A stretch of 30,483 bases of DNA from CAYLNG01 sp964497855 (GTDB lineage Bacteria; Verrucomicrobiota; Kiritimatiellia; SS1-B-03-39; UBA6053): positions 1 through 30,483 of the forward strand of contig CAZCFM010000036.1 of assembly GCA_964497855.1 (NCBI GenBank). Direction: 5' to 3'. Positions 15,844-22,204 of the stretch are shown one piece after another. A program made the position numbers and the translations under genes. Every line of letters begins with the position of its first letter. Position 1 is the stretch's first letter. Below the pieces are notes generated by a model that saw nothing but the letters and a program-made list of their open reading frames with translations, was not told the DNA's origin and did no database searches.

Positions 15844-16617
15844 ACGCCAGTCAATTTCCGGCTCGCCCCAGTCCCGCAGGATCGCGTTGACGCGACTGAA
15901 GGGACGGCTGCCGAGGAAGCCGCGGTGCGCCGACAGCGGCGAGGGGTGCGGCGATTCGATGACAGCATGACGCCCCCTGTCGATCGCCACCGCTTTGTTG
16001 CGGGCATAGGAACCCCAGAGGATAAACACCAAACGACGCGGGTGCCCGTTCAGGCGCAGCACCACCTCGTCGGTGAAGGCCTCCCAACCCTGTTTCTGAT
16101 GCGATCCGGCCTCGTGGGCGCGCACGGTCAGGGTCGCATTCAGGAGCAGAACCCCCTGCGCGGCCCATGCCGACAAGTCGCCGTGGCCCGGCGGCGGCAG
16201 GCCGAGGTCGCTTTTCATCTCGCTGTGGATGTTGCGCAGGGAGGGCGGAATGTCCACGTCCCTGCCAACGCTGAAACAAAGTCCGTTCGCCTGGCCGGGG
16301 CCGTGGTAGGGGTCCTGGCCCAGGATGACCACGCGCACCTTGTCCCAGGGCGTGTTGTCAAATGCCGCGAAAATCCGGGGCCCCGGCGGAAACACCGTTT
16401 TCCCGGCATCCTTCTCCGCAACCAGAAATTGTTTCAGCTTCAGAAACGACGGAGCCGCAAAGGCGGCGGCCAACTGCTGTTTCCAGCCCTCCTCCAGTTG
16501 AACGGACACAACGGACGGAACGGACTGCGGGGGCTTGTCTCGGGCCGAAGCCCCAGTTGCGGATTCCGTCCGTTTCGTCTGTTCCGTCCGTTCTGCAGGA
16601 CGAGTCATCCGGGCCAT
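15838..16617 (-). CDS. ung: Uracil-DNA glycosylase, family 1, with repeat-derived N-terminal extension
   Basis: Removes uracil from DNA as the first step of base excision repair. Motif A, GQDPYHGPGQANGLCFSV, holds the catalytic D102; motif B, HPSPLSAHRGFLGSRPFS, holds H224 and the minor-groove loop. The total of 259 residues is about 30 longer than typical, and the excess is residues 1-40: Arg/Thr/Ser/Val-rich and encoded by the nested palindromic repeat at 16501-16592. The ATG at 16617 is chosen because AAAGG lies 6 bases upstream; it overlaps the end of the four-helix-bundle gene by 13 bases. A second ATG at 16608 would form an ATGA overlap. The layout implies translation coupled to the upstream gene. 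Confidence 0.93.
   Translation of the reverse strand: MARMTRPAERTEQTKRTESATGASARDKPPQSVPSVVSVQLEEGWKQQLAAAFAAPSFLKLKQFLVAEKDAGKTVFPPGPRIFAAFDNTPWDKVRVVILGQDPYHGPGQANGLCFSVGRDVDIPPSLRNIHSEMKSDLGLPPPGHGDLSAWAAQGVLLLNATLTVRAHEAGSHQKQGWEAFTDEVVLRLNGHPRRLVFILWGSYARNKAVAIDRGRHAVIESPHPSPLSAHRGFLGSRPFSRVNAILRDWGEPEIDWRL
16501..16592 (-). repeat. Nested palindromic repeat inside the 5' coding part of ung
   Basis: On the plus strand, copies of AACGGAC-type 9-mers (16501-16527) are followed by a perfect 7-base inverted pair, GGGGCTT (16530-16536) and AAGCCCC (16548-16554). Copies of the complementary GTCCGTT type then follow (16563-16592). The whole can fold as one long imperfect hairpin. It encodes the non-conserved N-terminal residues of the glycosylase. 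Confidence 0.6.
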
Positions 16618-17003
16618 ATACAGCCTTTCGGAGTGAGATGTTTGTGGTAATCCCGCCCCAACTCGCCCAGACTGGACTTGGCCACATTCGTCAGATTCAT
16701 TTCCAGTTTTCGGCTGGTGGCGCTGTCCTCGCTGCCCTCGGCGATGTTCTGATACCCGCTCCGCGCCGCCTGCACCATCTGATCATGGTGACGATCCTGC
16801 CTCGGGACGAAACGGTCACAAAAACGACACGTGTAATCGTACAACATCTCCGAAACTTGATAGGCCTTGAGATTGCGGTAGCCTCCATGTTTCCCAAACA
16901 CCCGCCCAGCCGCCTCCGATCGCAATGCCCTCCGGGAGGGTTCACCTTTCCCCCGTCCGATTTGTCCGTTCTGTCCGTTTCGGCTGTGGTTCTCTTCGTG
17001 CAT
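16605..17003 (-). CDS. Four-helix-bundle 'suffix' protein (23S rRNA IVP-like), apparently shortened
   Basis: 132 residues. The core from about residue 39 (KHGGYRNLKAYQVSEMLYD, FCDRFVPRQDRHHDQMVQAA, RSGYQNIAEGSEDSATSRKLE) matches the four-helix-bundle suffix family. That family is related to the S23/intervening-sequence proteins encoded inside 23S rRNA genes. No biochemical role is established. The fourth helix stops early (LGRDYHKHLTPKGCIWPG), whereas I recall relatives continuing well past this point, so the gene looks C-terminally cut. Residues 8-18 (RNGQNGQIGRG) are encoded by three 9-base repeats. A possible promoter is TTGGGG-17-TATAAC just upstream, which would make the message nearly leaderless. 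The stop codon lies inside the start region of ung. Confidence 0.72.
   Translation of the reverse strand: MHEENHSRNGQNGQIGRGKGEPSRRALRSEAAGRVFGKHGGYRNLKAYQVSEMLYDYTCRFCDRFVPRQDRHHDQMVQAARSGYQNIAEGSEDSATSRKLEMNLTNVAKSSLGELGRDYHKHLTPKGCIWPG
16953..16979 (-). repeat. Three 9-base GTCCGTT-type repeats at the start of the four-helix gene
   Basis: Three consecutive 9-base units ending in GTCCGAT or GTCCGTT on the plus strand. The same motif in the same orientation lies at 16563-16592, so the conserved part of the four-helix gene is bracketed by related direct repeats. Confidence 0.6.
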
Positions 17004-17007
17004 AGAT

Positions 17008-17036
17008 GTTATAGACCATCAAATATTGCACCCCAA
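17008..17036 (-). promoter_or_regulatory. Candidate promoter of the four-helix-bundle/ung pair
   Basis: On the minus strand TTGGGG (17031-17036) and TATAAC (17008-17013) are 17 bases apart, 4 bases before the ATG at 17003. The -10 matches 5 of 6, the -35 only 3 of 6. A TTGACA (17038-17043) further upstream is too far from this -10. The rightward promoter for the CBM/purKE genes should lie in 17040-17170, but no clear match was found there. Confidence 0.35.
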
Positions 17037-17170
17037 TTGTCAAGGTCCAAGACCAACCCACGATTTTGTACTATTTGTAATGCGCTGACAAAAAACTCAC
17101 GGTTTTTCGGTTGCAGCGCCCCAACGCCCCCCCTAGATTCCGGTTTCATGCACCCGTCAAGGATACCGGC

Positions 17171-17515
17171 ATGATCGAAAACACCTACCACTGGCCCGCC
17201 GATGGCGAGAGCCGCTCCTGGACCCAGTTCTGGGTCACCACCTTCACCACCCCCGTAGGCCAGGCCCGCGCCGTGGGCATTTTGTACAGCACCGACAATG
17301 GCAACCGTTGGACCCAGCAGCCGATGGAGCATTCCTGCGTCCTCGGCGAACAGGACGTCTGGCACGTCAACCTCGGCACCTTCCCCGCAGCCACCCGCAT
17401 CCGCTACGCCATCGAAGCCATCGATCCCTCCGGCGCCTCCCACTGGGACAACAACCACGGCAAAGACCACTACGCCCTCATCGGCTCCCCCGCCGACCTC
17501 CGCGTCGCGGGGTGA
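17171..17515 (+). CDS. Small carbohydrate-binding-module-like protein (CBM25/53 type)
   Basis: A 114-residue single-domain protein. The C-terminal half follows the starch-binding CBM25/53 pattern: YSTDNGNRWTQQPM, then WHVNLGTFPAATRIRYAIEAIDPSG, then HWDNNHGKDHYAL, with the Trp residues and WDNN typical of the sugar-contacting surface. No signal peptide and no catalytic domain are present, so it would be a free cytoplasmic carbohydrate-binding domain, possibly acting on glycogen. The ATG at 17171 is preferred to 17111, whose extra 20 residues are Pro/Arg-rich and not part of the fold; ribosome sites are poor for both. purK follows after 52 bases on the same strand, but a functional link to purine synthesis is not apparent. 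Confidence 0.65.
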   Translation: MIENTYHWPADGESRSWTQFWVTTFTTPVGQARAVGILYSTDNGNRWTQQPMEHSCVLGEQDVWHVNLGTFPAATRIRYAIEAIDPSGASHWDNNHGKDHYALIGSPADLRVAG

Positions 17516-17567
17516 ATGAAACCAAAATAATCTCGCCCCCGCCGGAAAAATCGGCCAAACAGCTGGC

Positions 17568-18710
17568 ATGCAATCCTTTTTCGGCAATGACCGCGTATTG
17601 GGCGTCCTCGGTGCCGGCCAACTGGGCAAAATGCTCGCCCAGGCCGCTTCTCCCTGGGACCTGACCCTCCACATGCTCGACCCCACCCCCGGCGCTCCCG
17701 CCGCCCACCTCTGCGCCCGCTTCGTGCCGGGCGACTTCCGCGACGAGGAAACCGTGTACCGCTTCGGACAGGACTGCGACCTGCTCACCATCGAAATCGA
17801 ACAGGTCAACGTCCGCGCTCTCGAACGCCTCGCCGCCGAAGGCAAAACCATCCACCCCGCCCCCGCCGCCCTCCGCATCATCCAGGATAAGGGCCTGCAA
17901 AAAGAGTTTTTCACCCGCCACGGACTCCCCACCGCGCCTTATGTTCTGTACGACGGACCCGACACCGTCCACGCCGCCCGCCCCGCCCTCCCCTGCGTGC
18001 AAAAAAAACGCACCGAGGGCTACGACGGCCGCGGCGTCAAAATCCTGCGCACAGAGGCCGACTTCGACAAACTCCTGCCCGGCCCCTGCCTGATCGAGGA
18101 CGCCGTGGACGTGGCCATGGAAATCGCCGTCATCGCCGCCCGCTCCCCCTCCGGCGAGATCGCCACCTACGATCCCGTCGAAATGACCTTTCATCCCGAG
18201 GCCAACCTCGTCGAATTTCTCGTCTGCCCCGCCCGCATCTCCCCCGCCCTCGCGCAGCAGGCCCGCGACCTCGCCCGCGCCTGCATCGAGGCCTTCGACC
18301 TCTGCGGTCTGCTCGCCGTCGAAATGTTCCTCGACACCCGCGGCAATCTCCTGCTCAACGAAGTCGCGCCCCGCCCCCACAACAGCGGCCACCACAGCAT
18401 CGAAGCCTGCGTCACCTCCCAGTACCAGCAGCACCTCCGCGCCATCCTCGATCTTCCCCTCGGCGACACAACCCTGCGCCAGCCCGCCGTCATGGTCAAC
18501 ATCCTCGGCGAAGAGGGGGCCTCCGGTCCTGTGCGCTACGAAGGCATGGACAGCGTCCTCCGCGAAAGCGGCGCCTTCCTCCACCTCTACGGCAAACACG
18601 AAACCCGCCCCTTCCGCAAGATGGGACACCTCACCCTCCTCGACCAAACCCCCGAACGCGCCATCGAACGCGCCCGACGCATCCAAACCTCCTTCAAGGC
18701 CACAACATGA
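17568..18710 (+). CDS. purK: N5-carboxyaminoimidazole ribonucleotide synthase
   Basis: A 380-residue ATP-grasp enzyme that uses ATP and bicarbonate to turn aminoimidazole ribonucleotide into N5-CAIR in purine synthesis. It shows the family's N-terminal nucleotide-binding start (VLGVLGAGQLGKMLAQAA), the signature CDLLTIEIEQVN, the ATP-loop region KKRTEGYDGRG, and the metal/product block LLNEVAPRPHNSGHHSIEAC. Length is normal. The ATG overlaps nothing, and no good ribosome site is visible. Its stop overlaps the purE start by 4 bases (ATGA), so the two consecutive enzymes are translationally coupled. Confidence 0.95.
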   Translation: MQSFFGNDRVLGVLGAGQLGKMLAQAASPWDLTLHMLDPTPGAPAAHLCARFVPGDFRDEETVYRFGQDCDLLTIEIEQVNVRALERLAAEGKTIHPAPAALRIIQDKGLQKEFFTRHGLPTAPYVLYDGPDTVHAARPALPCVQKKRTEGYDGRGVKILRTEADFDKLLPGPCLIEDAVDVAMEIAVIAARSPSGEIATYDPVEMTFHPEANLVEFLVCPARISPALAQQARDLARACIEAFDLCGLLAVEMFLDTRGNLLLNEVAPRPHNSGHHSIEACVTSQYQQHLRAILDLPLGDTTLRQPAVMVNILGEEGASGPVRYEGMDSVLRESGAFLHLYGKHETRPFRKMGHLTLLDQTPERAIERARRIQTSFKATT

Positions 18711-19225
18711 CTCCCTCCCCCCTCGTTGGCATCATCATGGGCTCCGACTCCGACCTTCGCGTCATGGGCGAAGCCGCCGACTTCCTCGAATCCCTCGGCG
18801 TGCCCGTGGAGGTCAGCATCGTCTCCGCCCACCGCACCCCGCAGCGGCTCTTCGACTACGCCGCCAGCGCCGAAGGACGCGGACTGCGCGTCATCATCGC
18901 CGGTGCCGGCGGGGCCGCGCACCTGCCCGGCATGATCGCCGCCATCAGCCCCCTGCCCGTCATCGGCGTCCCCGTCAAATCGCGCAACAGCATCGACGGC
19001 TGGGACTCGCTGCTCTCTATCGTGCAAATGCCCGCAGGCGTCCCCGTCGCCACCGTCGCGGTCGATGGCGCCAAAAACGCGGGCATCCTCGCCGCCCAGA
19101 TTCTCGGCACATCCGACCCCGCCCTCCGCGCCAAGATCAGCGCCTACAAAACCACGCTCCGCGACCAGGTCCTCGCCAAAGTCGAAAAACTAAACGCCCA
19201 GGGCTGGCGCGCCAGTTTAAGGTGA
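18707..19225 (+). CDS. purE: N5-carboxyaminoimidazole ribonucleotide mutase (class I PurE)
   Basis: A 172-residue octameric class I PurE that moves the carboxyl group of N5-CAIR to C4, the step after PurK. Class I hallmarks are visible: IIMGSDSDL for phosphate/ribose binding, SAHRTP with catalytic His42, and AGAGGAAHLPGM. The presence of purK next to it confirms the two-step bacterial route. A palindrome CTGGCGCGCCAG occurs within the last codons (about 19203-19214). The 80 bases between purE and the toxin gene hold a weak hairpin (AGACCT/AGGTCT) without a T-run. Confidence 0.95.
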   Translation: MTPSPLVGIIMGSDSDLRVMGEAADFLESLGVPVEVSIVSAHRTPQRLFDYAASAEGRGLRVIIAGAGGAAHLPGMIAAISPLPVIGVPVKSRNSIDGWDSLLSIVQMPAGVPVATVAVDGAKNAGILAAQILGTSDPALRAKISAYKTTLRDQVLAKVEKLNAQGWRASLR

Positions 19226-19305
19226 TGAGCTCCAAAAGACCTTGTCCTCACAGGTCTGGACTGGGCATTGCGAAACGATTCCATGTCTTCTCAGCGGGAG
19301 GCTGC

Positions 19306-19572
19306 TTAGGAAAACAGATCGCTGTGGCTGCCGGAGCGCTCAAGAAAAAGTGAGTCTGTTTCCAATCGGTAAATCAATAGCCAGTCGGGTTCGATATGAC
19401 AATCACGCGAGCCTGACCAGTCTCCGGTGAGTGCATGATCTCTGTACCACGGGTCCAACGTTCCGTTTTCAGTCAATAGCCTGACCACATGGCTGAGTCT
19501 GGTTAAATCCTTCCCCCTTTTCTTCAGGCGTTTGATATCACGCTTGAATTGGCTGGTTTGAAAAATGTTCAT
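19306..19572 (-). CDS. yafQ: YafQ-family mRNA interferase toxin
   Basis: 88 residues with the full YafQ (RelE/ParE superfamily) pattern: FKRDIKRLKKRGKDL at the start, then RDHALTGDWSGSRDCHIEPDWLLIYRLE, and RSGSHSDLF at the end. The histidines and the Asp of HIEPDW and GSHSDLF correspond to the catalytic set of YafQ, a ribosome-dependent endoribonuclease. Nothing appears to be missing, so it should be active. The start overlaps the antitoxin stop by 4 bases, the usual antitoxin-first arrangement. The pair converges on purE and lies near the RAYT/REP island. Confidence 0.92.
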   Translation of the reverse strand: MNIFQTSQFKRDIKRLKKRGKDLTRLSHVVRLLTENGTLDPWYRDHALTGDWSGSRDCHIEPDWLLIYRLETDSLFLERSGSHSDLFS

Positions 19573-19826
19573 GCATCCCAGCTGCTGACGAGATCATCCA
19601 CAGATTCAAAACACTCAAGGTTGTGGCCGTTGCGGGAGTCGCGTAACGCCTGTTGGGTTTTTTCGTTTGGGAGATCAACAGTGAAGGGAAGACCGTTTCT
19701 GAGCATAATTTGCGTATAGAACATTCGGATGGCTTCGGTGGGACTGAGTCCCAGACGCTGCAGAATCATCTCTGCGGTTTTCTTCACTGCCGGTTCAATA
19801 CGTGCATGGACAACTGCAGTTTTCAT
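19569..19826 (-). CDS. dinJ: RelB/DinJ-family antitoxin
   Basis: An 85-residue antitoxin. The N-terminal ribbon-helix-helix part (MKTAVVHARIEPAVKKTAEMILQRLGLSPTEAIRMFYTQI, residues 1-40) binds DNA and dimerises; the C-terminal half (LPFTVDLPNEKTQQALRD onward) should wrap the YafQ toxin. The ATG at 19826 is chosen over a GTG nine codons upstream (19853), because the longer form would start inside the promoter and inverted repeat. No ribosome site is visible and the predicted transcript start is almost at the ATG, so the message may be leaderless. The pair should repress its own promoter. Confidence 0.9.
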   Translation of the reverse strand: MKTAVVHARIEPAVKKTAEMILQRLGLSPTEAIRMFYTQIMLRNGLPFTVDLPNEKTQQALRDSRNGHNLECFESVDDLVSSWDA

Positions 19827-19832
19827 ACGATA

Positions 19833-19860
19833 ATTGTGTTGCAAATGAGACACAAGTCAA
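19833..19860 (-). promoter_or_regulatory. Toxin-antitoxin promoter with overlapping operator palindrome
   Basis: On the minus strand TTGACT (19855-19860) and CACAAT (19833-19838) are 16 bases apart. The inverted repeat TTGTGT/ACACAA (19834-19839 and 19850-19855) spans the -10 and spacer, where an antitoxin dimer would block polymerase. The predicted transcript begins at or within a few bases of the antitoxin ATG. Confidence 0.5.
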
Positions 19861-19920
19861 GCGCTTTTCTGGAATGTAGATTGTGCAAGGGCTTTCCTCA
19901 ATCCTATTCCCTCTTGTATT

Positions 19921-19988
19921 TACGGCCATGCGCCGTACAGGCAGTCGTATGCAAACGACGACCCACCCCGCGGATGCCATCGCGGAGG
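19921..19988 (+). promoter_or_regulatory. Structured leader of the MATE gene: three successive hairpins
   Basis: Three short hairpins follow one another: TACGGC/GCCGTA (19921-19937), GTCGT/ACGAC (19944-19959) and CCGCG/CGCGG (19968-19985). The last overlaps the GGAGG ribosome site (19984-19988). It does not match a riboswitch I know; in particular the loops lack the ACGR motif of guanidine-II riboswitches. Apart from this, the gap from the antitoxin start to 20000 holds no gene. Confidence 0.35.
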
Positions 19989-20000
19989 CATAATCCAAAC

Positions 20001-21353
20001 ATGTCCAAACGCCCCCCGCTCCGCCTGTCCACCGACCCCATTCCCCGGCTCGTCCTCTCCATGACCGTGCCGGTGAGCATCGGATTCTTTTTCCAGACCA
20101 TGTTCAACGTGGTCGACAACTGGGCGGCGGGCAAACTCTCCACCGACGCGCTGGCCGGCCTCTCCGCCTCTTTCCCGGTGTTTTTTCTCATCGTCGCCGT
20201 GTCCCACGGCTGCCAGGCCTCCGCCAACGCCCTCCTCAGCCACGCCCTGGGCCGCAACGATCCTGAAAGCGCCGCCGAACTGGCCGGACAAGCCCTTTTT
20301 TTCGCCACCTGGATGGGTCTCCTTGTCGGCATCCTGGGGAGTCTGTTTTGCCCCGCCCTGTTTGATCTGCTCGCCGTGACCGGTCCCGCCCGCGACCACG
20401 CCATAGACTACATGCGCGTGATCTTCCTCGCCGCCCCCGCCTTTGTGCTCGCCTCCACCTTCAACGGACTGTTGACCGCGCACGGCGACACCCGGCCCTT
20501 CCGCAATTCCCTCATCGTCGGCTTTCTCCTCAACATCGTGCTCGATCTCTGGTTCGTGTTCGGCGGACTCGGCCTTCCCGCCATGGGTTTCACCGGCATC
20601 GCCGTCTCCACCGTGCTCATCCAGTTCCTCACGCTGCTCTACATGTGGACCCACGCCGTCCGCAAAGGCATCGTTCCTCCCAGCGGCTTCGGACACCTGC
20701 ATCCGCGCCTGCGCGTGCAGCGCAAACTCATGGGACAGGGCTTTCCCGCCCTCTTCAACATGCTCACCATTTGCGCCGGACTCTTTGTCTACATCCATTT
20801 CGCCGCCGGCATCGGCACCCACGTGCTCGCCGCCTACGGCACAGCCATGCGCATCGAACAGCTCGCCCTTCTGCCCACCATCGGCCTAAACGCCGCCGCC
20901 ATGACCCTCGCCGGCCACAGCTTCGGCGCCGGACGCCTCGACCGCCTCCGCGAAACCGTGCTCACCTGCTGGAAATACGGTGCCGTGATTTACGTTGTCG
21001 GCGCACCGATTGTTGCCCTTTTCGCCCCCTTCTGGATGGGCCTGTTCACGCAGGACCCACAGGTCATCGCCGTCGGCGTCAGTTATTTGCGCGTCTCCAT
21101 GCTCATCTTCTACGCCTTTGTCATCCTGTTTGTCTCCACCTCCGCCCTGCAAGGCATCCAGCGCCCCCTCTACGCCATCTGGATCGGACTCTACCGACAA
21201 CTCTTGGCCCCGCTGCTCACCATTCCCTTTCTCATGCGCATACTCGATCCCCCCGAACGTGGCATTTGGTGGGGTGCCTTTCTTTCTGTCTGGTCCGGCG
21301 CCCTGATCACCCTGATCTACGTCGCCTGGACCTGGCGCAGGCTGCAGAAGTAG
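20001..21353 (+). CDS. MATE family efflux transporter
   Basis: A 450-residue multidrug and toxic compound extrusion protein with twelve predicted helices in two similar halves. The N-terminal block DPIPRLVLSMTVPVSIGFFFQTMFNVVDNWAAGKLS is typical of bacterial MATE proteins, and the second half repeats the pattern from about RVQRKLMGQGFPALFNMLT. It should export cationic drugs or metabolites using a Na+ or H+ gradient. The ATG at 20001 has GGAGG 12 bases upstream; the frame is open much further upstream only by chance. Its stop codon TAG is the TAG of the first REP's GTAG (21350-21353), so its 3' end is set by the REP array. Confidence 0.9.
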   Translation: MSKRPPLRLSTDPIPRLVLSMTVPVSIGFFFQTMFNVVDNWAAGKLSTDALAGLSASFPVFFLIVAVSHGCQASANALLSHALGRNDPESAAELAGQALFFATWMGLLVGILGSLFCPALFDLLAVTGPARDHAIDYMRVIFLAAPAFVLASTFNGLLTAHGDTRPFRNSLIVGFLLNIVLDLWFVFGGLGLPAMGFTGIAVSTVLIQFLTLLYMWTHAVRKGIVPPSGFGHLHPRLRVQRKLMGQGFPALFNMLTICAGLFVYIHFAAGIGTHVLAAYGTAMRIEQLALLPTIGLNAAAMTLAGHSFGAGRLDRLRETVLTCWKYGAVIYVVGAPIVALFAPFWMGLFTQDPQVIAVGVSYLRVSMLIFYAFVILFVSTSALQGIQRPLYAIWIGLYRQLLAPLLTIPFLMRILDPPERGIWWGAFLSVWSGALITLIYVAWTWRRLQK

Positions 21354-21478
21354 TCCCGCACCTCCGGGGCGGGAAACTCTTCCGTAGTCCCGCACCTCCG
21401 GGGCGGGAAACGTACGTCCAATTTTCCCGCCCGGGACGTGCGGGACTACAATTTCCCGTCCGGGACGTACGGGACTAC
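21350..21478. repeat. REP/BIME array A: four REP palindromes left of the RAYT gene
   Basis: Four 27-base units: two forward (21350-21376, 21384-21410) and two inverted (21423-21449, 21452-21478). Each forward unit is GTAG, a 6-base arm TCCCGC (or TCCCGT), nine loop bases, the matching arm GCGGGA (or ACGGGA) and AA. GTAG-headed imperfect palindromes are the classic substrate of REP-associated tyrosine transposases. The linkers resemble those of array B (…CTTCC before the second forward unit; CG.ACGTC at the forward/inverted junction), so the arrays are copies of one composite element. Confidence 0.9.
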
Positions 21479-21532
21479 ATTTCAGCATACATTTTTCTTG
21501 TGTTTTTTCTTCTAATTTAAAAAAATATACAA

Positions 21533-22204
21533 ATGGATCAATTACCAGCTACCCTTCGCTTTTATAGCCCCAGCCGCGACACGACGGCGCGACGTCGATG
21601 CCTACCCCATCTGGAGCAGGACAATGTGTGTTACTTCGTCACGTTTTGCGCACGCGATGCCGTCCCAAAAGTTGCGCGTGAAAAATCGGATCGGGCAAAA
21701 CAGGAGTGGCTTCGCTGCCGAGGATTCCCGACGCATCTCGATCCTGAAAGCCTCTTCGAAATCCTCTCCCCCAGTGACCTGAAAAAGTTCCAGCGTTTTG
21801 CCTCGCGGCTGTATCAACGCGCGTTGGATCGTGGTTCCGGGGAATGCGTTCTCCGAAAATGTGAATGCGCACACATTGTCTCGGAGGCTTTGAAATTCCA
21901 CGGCCAACGAACCTGCCTTCTTGCGGATTATGTGGTCATGCCCAACCACGTCCATGCATTGATTCAACCCCACCCAGAAATCACGCTGAAATCAATCCTT
22001 GCCTCTGTTCGATCCTATAGTGCGAGGATGATCAACCAGCATCTGGGCACCACAGGCTCTTTTTGGGCTCATGAGGGTTTCGACCACATGGTTCGATCCC
22101 TCCATCATTTCCGTCGCTATCAATCCTACATTCGAGCCAACCCTTCCCGCGCCAGATTGCGCGACGGCCAATATATTCTGCATGCGTGGGAAATGCAACA
22201 GTAG
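21533..22204 (+). CDS. REP-associated tyrosine transposase (RAYT, Y1/HUH type)
   Basis: A 223-residue single-strand DNA nuclease/transposase of the IS200-like Y1 family, RAYT group. The HUH metal motif is H139-V-H141 in VVMPNHVHALI. It is followed by KSILASVRSYSARMINQHLG and FWAHEGFDHMVR; the nucleophile by alignment with E. coli TnpA-REP is Y199 in QSYIRANPSRARL. Such enzymes cut REP DNA next to GTAG and are thought to spread REPs. About 70 residues between VTFCAR and the HUH motif form an insert or variable region. The ATG at 21533 lies in an AT-rich leader (about 21479-21532) without a clear ribosome site. Its TAG stop is inside the first unit of array B. With arrays on both sides, this is a complete REP-transposase island. 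Confidence 0.93.
   Translation: MDQLPATLRFYSPSRDTTARRRCLPHLEQDNVCYFVTFCARDAVPKVAREKSDRAKQEWLRCRGFPTHLDPESLFEILSPSDLKKFQRFASRLYQRALDRGSGECVLRKCECAHIVSEALKFHGQRTCLLADYVVMPNHVHALIQPHPEITLKSILASVRSYSARMINQHLGTTGSFWAHEGFDHMVRSLHHFRRYQSYIRANPSRARLRDGQYILHAWEMQQ

Noticed and set aside
19203..19259. Possible purE terminator (CTGGCGCGCCAG; AGACCT/AGGTCT)
   Set aside because: The first palindrome is within coding sequence and neither is followed by a T-run.
19653..20000. N-terminal extension of the MATE reading frame
   Set aside because: It overlaps the antitoxin gene and its promoter; the GGAGG site and family alignment place the start at 20001.
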